From: Chrysoperla carnea
Taxonomy: Eukaryota; Arthropoda; Insecta; Neuroptera; Chrysopidae
Direction of reading: 5' to 3'
Length of the DNA stretch: 64,000 nt
Assembly: GCF_905475395.1 (NCBI RefSeq)
Contig: NC_058337.1
Location: 29,846,983 to 29,910,982, forward strand
Each line of letters begins with the position of its first letter. Within the stretch, counting starts at the first letter, position 1. Both the position numbers and the translations under genes were made by a program. The notes under the pieces were generated by a model. It saw only the letters and a program-made list of their open reading frames with translations. It searched no databases and was not told the DNA's origin. Positions 24,640 to 37,800 of the stretch are shown piece after piece.

Positions 24640-27600
24640 GAATGCATATTAAAAACAAGTGATTATTGACTTTTTTTTAAAGTCACATTAGCCATGCTTT
24701 TACTTCAATAATCGTTTCTGGCAAAAACTAAAACTTTTGAACCTTTTATAAATCAAATAAATTAAGTTTTCCTAAATAATTTAAATTATGAAAATCATAA
24801 AAATCGCATTTAGGTATATTATTAGGTATTTCCTATATTTGAAATATTTCCATAACAGAAATTTTTCATAGGCCAGTTTTCTAAGACAATCACATTATAC
24901 TTTTGATAATTTTCTTTCTTGGCGTTACAAAATTTTCGAGCATATTTTCATAAGGTATAACTTTTTATTAAAATTATTCATCGCTTTACTTGTGTGGGAC
25001 GTCCGTAGCGGCCTTCTCTTCTATAGATGGGAATATACATGGATTCTATAGAAAGAGTGAATTTCGAAAAATTTCTTTTTCCACATCGAAGCTCCCGGAA
25101 AATCGTAAAAATCCCCCTAAAGTACATGTTTCACTTCTGTACATGCTAGAAAGGGGTTGGTTGGTTGGGGGTGAATGGGGAGGCTTAATTTTTTTTGCAG
25201 TTGAATTACTAGTCAAAACGCAAAGTCAGTTAATAGAATCAGTACTGTTAATGTAGAAGGTATTGATAATTTATCAACTGATACTTTCAAAATCGTAATG
25301 AGATAGGTTTCAGGAACATCAAAGCGATCAAAGCTATATGTAGAAAATGAACAGAAACAGAACTATTTGATTATTCGATATTATAAATCGTGCGGAATCT
25401 TATCAAGAAGTTTTCCCTCCCAAAATTAGGAGGAAATGAAATTTCCCCTCCTAAAATTAACCCCCCTTAACAAACTTTTATTTTTTTAAAGAAATGTTTT
25501 TTGAGGCCATGACTTTGTGATTATTGGGAAAATAAAATTTTTTTCAAATCATATTCTCAAAAGTGAATTTTTAACAGCTGTACAAATATCTCTGCTCTTT
25601 ATAGTTGTTAGCAACGATATTGTCGCAATTAATTCTTTCTTAGTGACATTTCCAACAAAATATCGAGCAAAAATAGCTAAACACGTGCTGATTTAGTGAC
25701 GTTAGAGCTTTCGTTCAGACATAGCGATATAAATGAAGCGGAGCTAAAGTCAATTTTTTTTTTATCTGTTGCATTTCTGGCCAGTTTTAAGATTCTGATT
25801 CTTAAGATTGTGTTTCTAAATAGAGAAATATCTTCGATGCGCTGAATTATCTTATCTTTATTACCGAAATTATCAAACAAATATTATTATTATTATTATT
25901 TTTACCAACCAGACTTTCTTCAAAAACGTTACCCCTTGAAACGAATTACTTCGAGCAATAGCATTTGTAATGGATTAACTTAGCTCCTATGACAATTTTT
26001 ACCAATATATTTAATTATAGACGTCGACTGTTTATTTTTGTCTTCCATTGCAATTGAAAATAATTCCTTTTGATCTGATTTGCTTCTTTTACTAACGGAT
26101 TTGTGATATGTTCCAAAGGTTGTTTTAGAGATGTTGTAGGATCACTTGCATTCGTTCGTAATATAATATTTCATAGTGAATTTTGTGATCGGTGGCGTGT
26201 CCAAGGTATTGCAAAGAATGTCATTGGCTCGCCATCTCTGCCCTATACAATTTCTATATAATATAGCTTAAAATGCTTAGGTTTAATATCTTCAGAGGAA
26301 AAAATTTAAATTATTTATGGCAAAAATAATATAAACGTAAATTAAAGTCGTAAAATTAAATTTATTTATTTCTTATCGTAGCTTAACATTTATAATTTGT
26401 ACACAAAATTTTTTAATTTAAAAAAAAATTATAAATTTTCTTTTTCTACACTTTAGCTTAGATTCATTAATAAGTTTAAGTTCATTACGAGATGAAAAAA
26501 TTTTCATCAAAGTTATATTTTTTTAAATTCCTGCATTAATGAAATACTTTTCATTTTTTAAAATAAGTTTAAAGTTTATTAATTGCCATACAAACTTTCA
26601 AATGAGCAAAAGGGAATTTAAGTAATTATATAATATTCGAATTTGACTACATTTTTCTGTGATATACTTATTATACCCGCTCTTTCTATTTAAAAACATT
26701 TAAATGTCACATTAACAAGAATAGTTATTTTAAGTTTATTATAATCATGTATGATACAATCATTGAAAAATGAATGTAAAAATCTACTGATATAAATAAT
26801 GTTTTTTTTCTAAACAAAGAAATACGACTTTACTTATTCCAATCAATAATAAATAGTTCCTGTATTATCATCAAAATCTTCTTTATATTATTCTTTATGT
26901 CAATATTTATAATATGTTGTTATCAAGTCCATACTGGAAGTGTTTGAGCTAACTAATTAATTAGTAAATTAGAGCTTAGATAATTTCTTGACATTTGCGA
27001 AAAATTGATTGGAATAAATAAATAAATTGTTTTAAAGCTTTTTCTAACTATTCTAATTAATTATTTTCTTTAAATTATGATTCCCGTAATTATGTTCTTA
27101 AATCAGTGATAGGGAATCATTTTACGGGAGTCTACTGTAATTAGGGAAAATAAGAAGTAATTATTTTTAGCTCTCATTTTAAATTAAAAACCGTAGATAC
27201 ATTTGTGAGGTAATTACGGGATATGTTTTGTTTCTAATTAATTCTAAAATACTTGCTATGATTATCTAAATTGTTTTTAACTCCTGGAATAATGGGCAAA
27301 TGTTTTAACTCATGTATGCAATTCAGGGAGTATCGCATTGTAAAGAAGTAAATTGAAATTTGACTTATATTTTGTTATTTGAATTAGTTTTCGATGATTA
27401 TTTACGTTAAAATATCTTTTACTAATATTAAAAGAATCAGAAAATAAAACTTTCTATTAACTTAATTAATTTAATAACGATAATATTTATAATAACTGTG
27501 CTTTATTACCAATAGTAAATATTCAGCAATATAACTTGTAATGATTTTTTTTAAATTAATAAAAAATTTTAATGTTTTTATTTTTCAATCAAATTTTAAA

Positions 27601-28675
27601 TGAAAATACTCAATAAACTTAATTACATTAACCAAAACAATTTTTTAAATTTATCTATGTTAATGTGTGTATCTTGGAATTATGTAGGTACTTCCATTCC
27701 CGGAATCAGGTTCAAAGCCAAATTTTATCACGGATTTAGAGACAAAGTCGAAGTCCAGAAAATTAACGTTTAATACTATAAATTAAAGACTTAGACGTGA
27801 AAAAATGATCAAAATTAATTCTCAATAAATCATTTTGTACGACAAACCAATTTTTATAGTGGAAATATTTATATTTATTTCAATAATCAGCTTCAAAGTG
27901 CATTTATGCCTGAACATCCTGCAATATGGTACATTTGCCTTAAATAACATTCGATGAATTCACAACGTAATATTATCTCATTGATGAACTTAAAAATATT
28001 TAAAAATGCGAGCAAACGTGTAAATTATGACTAATAAAAACTACACTTAAAAACATAAGTAGTGATTATGGTGGTCAAGTGTATGTGGAATAAATTTTTA
28101 TATTTTTATAAAACAAAATAGTCCACAATACGTATTCAGAATACATATTTGAAACCGTTGCATTTTTTATTTCGGAAATTTGTTGTTTTAGTAGGAAGTT
28201 TAAAATCAGTTAGTATTCGTGTTTTAAGTATTCTAAGAAAATAATTGAGCAAAAATTAAAATATTTTTTTTATCCAACACCCGGCCTGCATACTGTGCAT
28301 GATAGAGCATATTTATTGGAAGAAAAGAATTTTGAATTTTTATCCTTTTTTCTTGTTGTGTATGAAAAAATAACGTAATAACGACTGTTAACTAATTTTA
28401 ACCTGGTCACTAAATTCATAATTTTGCAAATTTCGTGAAAGAAAACGCCTATGTTTGAAATTTTTTTAAGTTAAAAATAATAGTAGGTAGACTCCTCTAT
28501 GTCACAAAAAATGCACGATATATACTTCAAGGTCGTAACAATGAACCTGAAGATTCGAATATGTAATAAACAATGTAAAAATATCCGAATACGTACTGTG
28601 AACTAAAACTTGAAATATTCTGATACTTTAATTTCGCAGGAAACTTTTTGTTTATGAATGAAAGAGATTCATCCG
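24640..28675. other. Intergenic between genes C and B, no gene seen
   Basis: This is about 4 kb of A+T-rich DNA with short homopolymer runs and a small (TTA)n run near 25880-25905. No reading frame here shows domain, splice or codon evidence. Confidence 0.5.
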
Positions 28676-28681
28676 TTTATT
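28676..28681 (-). terminator. AATAAA polyadenylation signal downstream of gene C
   Basis: AATAAA on the minus strand lies about 145 bases after the TAA stop of gene C, a normal position for an insect 3' UTR. Confidence 0.35.
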
Positions 28682-28825
28682 AATAGTGTAAAGCTTGATA
28701 CTGTTTGTTTGGTGTTAAAATTCGATCAGTTTTGGTTTGTACATCATTTAGTGAAAGTTCGAAAATCTATAAAAAAATGAAATATTTGTTATTTTAAAAA
28801 CGATTGATAAAAGTATATTTAACTT

Positions 28826-31800
28826 TTATAAGTTTACCGGTTTTTTTAAATAATTTTGAATCCATGAAGAAACTTTATTTTTATACATTCCCATCCAATG
28901 AATGTTTGCATCAATTGATTCAATAACCTGTTGAATACTGCGTAAGCCCACACCCAATTCTTTATTATGTCCTTTGATCCATTGTAACAACTGTAAACGA
29001 CAAAATAATAATAATTAAATTTTTGTTTTTTAAATATTAAGTCCGAAGCTCTTCAGGCTGATCACTTAAGTTTGAAAGCGAAAATGGATGCCGTTAAAGA
29101 GGTATCGGAATGGATAAAACGGAACGTGCAGTCAAATTAATATATTTTGTGACAATCTCAAGAAAACAACTGGTGATGTTCTCTAATGATGTTGTCGTTG
29201 AATGTTAATGTAAACCTGATATTGGAGACATTGAGACATTCCAGCATAAATCTGGTTTATAAATATCTAGGTGTACCTTTTTCAAATGCAAACTACTCTT
29301 AGATTAAACTATTTTTAAAAAGGCCAATATCTGATTAATTCTGAAGAAGATACCTCTCTACATAGGGCCTCTATAAATATAAAAATATAAAGGAGCGGCT
29401 CTACAAGGATCCTGGTTATCAATATTCTGAATATTTTAAGTAGCCTACCAGTGCATCACGAATACTGCAGCATGAGCTCAGAGCTTATATCTGTTGATAT
29501 CGAATCCATTTCGCTATGATTGAGCAACCACGGATGGTTCAGGAATAATGGCTAGCAATGGATCAACCTATTTTTAAGTACCTATCATATTGTGCCTACT
29601 GATCTAAGTGTATTTCACATGAACAGCTACTGCAATTTATCTAGTCTAATAGTCTAAATGTATAGAAACTTGACTTACAATCACCTTTTAAACCATACAA
29701 CTTACAGTGATTAGTAGGATTGAAAATGTAAAAATAAGCACCTGCAAGCCTGTCAAAGTTGCATTACATTAAAAACTCAAAAAAATCTTACCTCAAGTTT
29801 TTCGAATTCTGTATTTCTCTCCTGAACACATGCTCTTACAATTGATATTAGCAAACTCGCAGATGAATCAAAGCTGTGAAAAAAATTAACAAGGATTAGC
29901 AATCCAACTATTTTTGAATATAATGAGAAATATAAAAGAATGGTCTATCAAAGCGGGAGGGAAACTGCTAGTAATTTATCAAAGTTTTTTTGTCATTTTT
30001 GATGAAAGCTTCGACAAATTAGTAACTAGTAACATATCTCTCTTGAGACAAAGATTTAGGAAAATAATTACGATTAGCTTTTATATGTGAAGATGATTAT
30101 AGTGCAGTCAAAAAACGTAAGAATGATATTAAAATTGATCTAGGTATTAAGATATAACCTCATGGTGATGCTTGACGCTGGCTTTGAGTGAGTAAAAATA
30201 GGTTTCATCTAGCTGAAAAAATTGAGTTATGTTCAGCGCCAAAATTTGCAATATTTTAAATTGTTATCTCTATTCGATAGTTAAATATAAATTTATTTAG
30301 CCAGTACTGACACAATAAATCCTGAGAATAAGAAACCTAAGCTATCTTTAAACCACTGCTGGGCAATGGTTACTATACGGAGCATCTCAGCTCTCAAGGT
30401 AGTTCACTTCGGAACATACATAGAGAACATCATCCATCTCACTTCGGAGCATACCTCTTTTGCTAAAAGTCGCTCAGAGCACAACAAAGTCAACCTGCCC
30501 ACGAGTAGTTTAAACTTTTTAAAATGTCATAAAGTTTGATGTAACTTTATTTTTACGGTGTGCTGCTCTTTTTTTCAACTGACCACGTGGTCTAAATTTC
30601 TGCTCAAACTCAACAGAGTCCTTTTGATAAAAAGGAAGTAAAGGAGGTCATAATAGATCTAGTTATATCTTACTAGATGTACACTTGTTCGTCTGTATAG
30701 ACTGTATATCTACTTACAACACAATTGATATACATTAGTTCATCTATTTATCAGAGTACATCAATGTACATACTCGTATATCGTGTTGGTCTACATTTAT
30801 ATCAACAGCAGATGAACTATACTACATCAACGTACATAAGCGTACATCAGTGTTGGTCTACTATACTACATCTGTTGATATAAATGTAGACCAACACTAA
30901 TGTGCGGTTATGCACGTTGATGAACTATTGTCACCGATGAACTACTGTACATTAATTGTGATGTAAGTAGATCTGCAACAAGTGTACAACTACTACTAGA
31001 TCTATTGTGAACTCAGTTTAATCATTTTTTTTTTATTAAAAAAAAATCATCGGGCATATCCTGATATATAATCCAGTTTTTTCCGGGTAATCAAAAATAG
31101 TATTTTATCTATATTTATAATTATAAATAATAAATATATATTTATTCAAAACAACTAATTGTAGAAAACTTTTTTTTTCATATGAGAGATCGTGCTTTCT
31201 TCATTCAACTTATTTATCTAGAAAATAATTGCAACCCATTTTTTTGGACAATCTCATTTTTTTAAATAACTTACTATTTATCAATTCGTTTCCAATTGTT
31301 TTTAACAAAATCAAAACTTAAATCACGTCCAATTGGATTATGTGCTACTGCTGAGAATACACGTGTCACATCTTGACGACGTACACCACTTTTTTCCGAT
31401 ATTGTCCATTCCAAATACCGTGTTAAAATCCACGGTTCACGTGAACAACCCAATGCGCTCAATAATGTTTCTTTCTCAAAACCTAAATCTGTATTTATAT
31501 ATCTGTTCCACGCAAAATTCCATTCTAATTCAGTACCTTGGCGTATGGCTGTACAATATATTATACCACGAATATCGGCAGGAATACTGTAAAAATCATA
31601 AGAGTTAAATTTAAAGTATAAGTAATAAAAATTATTAACTCTTACTTATTTGATGTATCTGGATCCGGTGATACCATCCAATTTTGGAACATTGTCACAG
31701 ACTGTTGCATACATTTATATTCATCCAATAAGCATGCCCACTGTATTAAATCGATACGTAACAATAATTCCAACTGACTATCAGTGGATTTTTCAGTAAA

Positions 31801-34800
31801 TCCAATTTGTTTGTAGGCAGTTTCAATTAAGTTTAAAACGTATTTCTGGATAAGAAAAAGTTTATGTTAAAACAAGACTGCCCGTGAAAAATTTTTCAGA
31901 CCTGATATAATCTACTAGTGCTTGATATGTACACATATGGTCAAATCAAAAAATTTTCTCATATGTGTCCTTATATATTCTGATCCGCCCATATATGATT
32001 TTACATTTTTATATATGTATATTCTGATTACCTACTCCAGTAAACAAGGATTGAACCTCTAAATTCGTTCCTATGGCTCCGATTGACCTTAAAATTTGAC
32101 GTGATCAATGTAAAATAATTTCTTGAAATAATCAGTTTATACATTTATACATGTTAGATGTATATTGAATAAAAGCGTTTGCCATAACCGGGGTTCGATC
32201 CAGTATATGTGATTGCTGAATATTAAACGCTTCTGCTATCGCATCCATTGTCTCTAATATCATAAAAGCGTATTTAGATACGCTTTAGATAAGCGTATTT
32301 AGATATGAATTAACTAAAAGTGGGTTGCTTGGTGTTGGCTAAGGCATGGACAAGGACTGGCAAACCAAGACTTATTAAGCTTGGCCAAGGTTTGGTAGCG
32401 AGATCAAGTTCCAGACCATAATTCAGACTATATTTATTCAAATTAAGATGAGCATTTCTGTGGGCTGTATTATGCATTTTGTTAAAATATACCCCCTTAA
32501 GGACCCACAATAAAACACATTTTATTGTGGGTCCTTAAGGGAATATATTTTAACAAAATGCAGACTATATTTGATTATAATTGTTTAACGAATTTAGTGT
32601 AATGAGTTTATCTTTGCCTTACTTATTGGTCTTGGTCTTGTAAGTCTTGTTTGGTCTAGCAAATGTGTAAGAGCAAAATCAAAGTACAACACCAAGTATG
32701 CTAGACAGGAGCAGTTAATTATAACAGAACCAAAATCAATGTGTAAGACACAGAGCAAATTACCCGTGTATTGGCCTTGGTGCTCATCACTACTTGGTTA
32801 AGGGTTAGCAAATTGAGGTTTGATTAATAAGCCATTGTCAAGAATTGGGTAAGGGCTGACAATCTAAATTATGATTGATAAGCTTTTTCCAAGGCTTAGA
32901 CGAATGTTGGTGAAACGAGGTTCGATTTGCGAAACATGATTAATACATTAATACAAAAAGAATTTTCCAAAATAAGTAAGTCATTTTAAGCCGTTCGTCT
33001 GAAATATTTCCAAAAGGGTTGACAAACCAAAGTTTGGCATATCAATGCTGATCCAACCTACTATGGGAACGTGAGTACCTATTAGGAGTACATGAAGAAC
33101 GCACTAACCTTAAAATAATGATAATCTCCTGTGCGAATTAGCATTGAATTAATATATGCTAATGAATTAAATCCAGCTTTCCAGGGCAAATAATGACGTT
33201 CATTTTTTAAATATGTTGTTAAACTTAATGCCATATTGTATGTTAACAATCCAGCGCGTGCTAGATTCATTGAATCATCTAATATTTGTGCTCGATTTAA
33301 TGCATGTATTTCTGTATGATTTGTGATTAACTGATTGAATATCAATTTCCAATTTTCATAGTCATAATTAACTCGATAAAATCCAGTCTCTTGTATATTG
33401 ATAATTGCCCAACGCTCTTTTGGTAAATTGTCTAATTTTAACGTTTTTGTATTCATCCATTTTTGTGGACTTGTATCATTAAAATCTGATAGTTTTGTTG
33501 CAACATTAATTGGAACATACCTAGTATTGTAATAAACAGAGTATTAATTATTAATTCACATTTATATTTATGTGATTTGATTGTCAAGAATGAATATTTA
33601 TTGCTTAATTTTCAACCCCCAATGCAAAACACCTCCTTTTATAACTGTTATAAGTTTGAACGCTACGTCTGTCTGTCTGTCTGTCTGTGTGTGGCACCGT
33701 AGCGCCTAAATGGATGAACTGATAATATTTATTTATTTATTTTTGTTTTAGTTTGAAAGGTTTAATTTGGAGAAAAATGGCAAGCAAAAGCACAAGACAT
33801 CAATAAATTAGTGTAGATTAGTGTAGAACGGCTGCGCAATTTTTTTGGATCTTTTTATTTATATTAATCTAAGCAAAATTAGTTTAAATCATTTGAAATT
33901 TTATGATCGGTATCGAACACCCACTTACATTTTTAAAAGAATAGAACGGGGTGACAACCGATTGGACAAATATCCTTATTAGTTAGCCCCCGTTTCAATT
34001 ACGAATTGGACGGAAAGAAGAAAACGTTCATTTCTTAATGAAAAATTTAATTTTTTTTAAGTGTGCCACAATTACAAGTTCTAAATGCATTTTTTCTGAC
34101 GAATCAACAACACTGTACCGTGCAAAAGCTTAGAAAATTTTTAATTTTGTTTTATTTTGGGCTTTAAATCCATGGTTGCAGTTTTTCTTTTCATTTTTTA
34201 GGAAAAGAATGCTGTTATCAGAACATTGTGGCCATTAAAATTATATATTTTCTACAAATTAACTGAATATTCGATACCAGTTAAGTGTTTATGAAAAAAT
34301 TTTGGAGTCTAATAATGAAAATTGATTCTTCCAAGCCAATTGCGAATAAAAATAAATAAAACTTTGATTTGAAGAGAAAGTCAATAACACTAAAAATTAA
34401 CCACTCTTTTGGTATGATTAAACAATTTGCTTTACAGAAAATAGCCCTTTCATTTCAAATAGCAAAATTCGAAGCAAATCATTTGTGAGAGAGTAAACAA
34501 AATATTATGCTAGAATATATATACAATGCAACTGCTTATAAATACCATAATTCGTTCGTTGTGTTTGCATTAATGCCTGACACATTTTTAGGGTTTAATA
34601 AAAAGCGCGTTTGATTTAATAACCCTGTATTATGTTCATAATTTCTAGTTAAGGTTATTACTGGATATCCCACTTGTAATGTCCATGTATCCATTATGTC
34701 TTTAACAGACATATTCTCATCTAAATGTTTGTCTAAGTGTGCTTGATGGGTTAGACATTTCCATAAATCATCCTGTTCAGCATTTCCATACTTTCTACAA

Positions 34801-37800
34801 ATGATAAAATTAAAAAAAAAAATAGATTGTGTTAATAATGAATTGAGGGAGTTCTATTCTCCATGAGAAATAATAATTTTCATCAATTAATCGACGCTTT
34901 TTTTGGCATAAGCAGTTCACAATATTTTTTGTTAGATGTTTATTATTTTAATTAATAGAGAATTGAAAAAATACATAGAGCCCAGGACGATGATGTTGGT
35001 TAAAACTTTATAATTTTTTTTATTGCCAAACTTACTTTTTCAATATTCCAAAAAGCAAACAAAAGAAAGAAAATAACTTCTTAACAATATACAGCATGTC
35101 TACTTAAGTTGGCTCCCTACAGAAAATTTTTTGATTATAATGTTTACAAAAAAAAATTATTGTTTATAAAAATCTCTGCTTTTGAAGATATTAAAACTCA
35201 GCTATTCACTTTTGGCATAGAATGTCCAGGGTTCAGTGCCTAGAAAATGAAAAAGTTCGATAAGAATGTTAATAGTCGTTTAGAGAGATAATAGAAATGT
35301 AACCATTTAGAACAGATTATAAGGCAAACGATTCAAAAAATCACTCCCGAGATATGCAGGAGAGTATTTAAAAAATTTTGCAAAAGAAGAATTACATATC
35401 TCGGGTGTGATTTCTTGAACCGTTTCCCAAATTGTCTGTTCTAAATGATCTACATTTCTAAACGACCATTAACATTCCTATCGAACTTTTTCAATTTGTG
35501 GACACCCCGTACATTCGATGTCAAAAGTGAATACCTGAAAGTTAATATTTTCGCAAGGAGAAATTTTTAATAAGATTTTATATTTTTATTCGTAAACCTT
35601 ACACTAAAAAAATTTTCCATGTGTAGCCAGCTTAAGTAGACACGCTGTATATTTCATATGTGGGAAAAAATGCATGTCATTATTTTCGTACTTACTGTTC
35701 GTTTAAATAAGTAGTTAGTCCTTTTTGGAATGTATTACGTGACAAAAAGTGATCCATCATTCGTATAATGGATGCACCTTTACTATAAGAAATTCGATCA
35801 AAAATATCGTTGATTTCATCATGATGATGTACTTCTACAGAGATTTGATGTGATGATGCTAATGAATCTAATCCCATTACATAATGTACTTCATCAATAA
35901 CAAACTGTGCATTAACTTCCCATTCTGGATTTACAAAGTCAACTCCAATGTATTCTACATAACTGGCAAAACCTTCATTTAACCATAAATCTGACCACCA
36001 TTTTGGTGTGACCAAATTACCAAACCATTGATGTGCTAGTTCATGAGAAATGACTGTAGCCACTCTCATACGACTTTCTGTAGGTGATACACCTTTTAAA
36101 TATAACATTGCTGACTCTCTATAAAGATAATTTATAAGTTACTAAACTACATTTTTTTGCTAAGTTCCACAACAGTCTAATGTTTGACTTACCGGAATGT
36201 TGTTAAACCCCAATTCTCCATTGCACCAGCAGCAAAATCAGGTAATGCAAGCATATCCATTTTAGGTAATGGATATTTAATATTGAAAAAGCCTTCAAAA
36301 TATTTTAAAACTTGTTCACCTAAATCTAACGCATATTGCGCCTCTTTAATAACACTTTCACGTGCCCAAACAGTGAAATTATTGAAATGCCGTATTGATT
36401 TAAAATCTAATATTGCGAATCCAACTAAATACGTCGACATTAATTCTGTATTGTTGAAGATATCCCACACAAAATCGTCGGAGGGTAATTCTGGTAATAT
36501 GCTAAAAAAATAATACAAATAATTTACGTAATGCGGCGTAAAAATATAATTTGGTATGACCCTATGCTCTTTTGGCAAAGTAGCTTAATTTTGTTCAATT
36601 TCATCTGGATTCTTGAATAGCTGATTCTTTACATGGTGTATGTAATATTAACCAAAAAGCTGTATTTTATATTGAACCATCCAAAAATTTTAGTTCAGAT
36701 ATTTAATTTTGAGATTTAGTGTACTTATGGCTAGAAAAAGTTGAACAAAACGTAAGCTTGTGCTAAAAATTTAGAAATATTTACGTGAGCTCTGTATAAT
36801 TTAATGTTTCTTCTAAATTCATATTTGATAAACTAGACATATATTTAGGTCGACCTAAACGTATCCGAAAGCGTGCTTTAAAATCTGGTTCATCAAAACA
36901 TGGAAACGCTCGTCGTGCATCTGTTGGTTCAAATTGTGTAGCAACAATCCATCTGAAAATAATTAAATTGAGAATAATATGTAGTTTTGTCGGTAAGCTG
37001 AGGAATACAATACATCAAAGGAATCCATAATCATATAATATGTTTAATACATATACAATAAGCCGCAGAAGTCTAACTACACATCCTTTAATGAAATTTT
37101 TTTTCAAAGGTATGCCAGATAAAGAAAAATTGTTTGCATCAAAGGGGTACATCTCATAGCTAGCTTTCATTGAACCTTGCCCTTCAAAATCAGTTAAAGG
37201 TCAACTCGTTTTTATGATTGGCTCGATAGAGAAGATCACTTGGAATTGGAAAATTGTTTTTTTTATAAAAACTTGAAAACAAGCCTTAAAGATGTCATTA
37301 ATTGATCGAGACTTCCTCGAAGAAATAATAGCGTTGATAGATTAGAATGAAATGCTTGTCATAGCATTACAGGGACAAATAAATTACAAATATATTTATT
37401 GTATTTTAGAAAATTGAAATATAGTGTTAGAGATAATAATCACACAACCTCCATTTACGTGAATGAATAAAATTTGTCACTCTTAAAAAATATAGACGTT
37501 CTCCGAAACGGCAGTTACAAATCTGGGTATCAATGGCACATTAGATCATAAAGGTACATTCAGTTTTAAATAATTACTGAACTTAATCACTTGAAACGTA
37601 TAGACTACTGCCTCCTATTTAGGAGTGCAACAAGGAATCATTTTTGGTAATATTCCTTAAAAACGCGTCTGGATGTCTAGTGAGAGACGGTGATAGAAAA
37701 GTATTACACTGCGATATTAACTGGCGACTAAAATACATACAAGCAGCGAAACCCGATCGACCTGTAAGTGATCATCAATGAATTGAAATTCTGCAAAACT

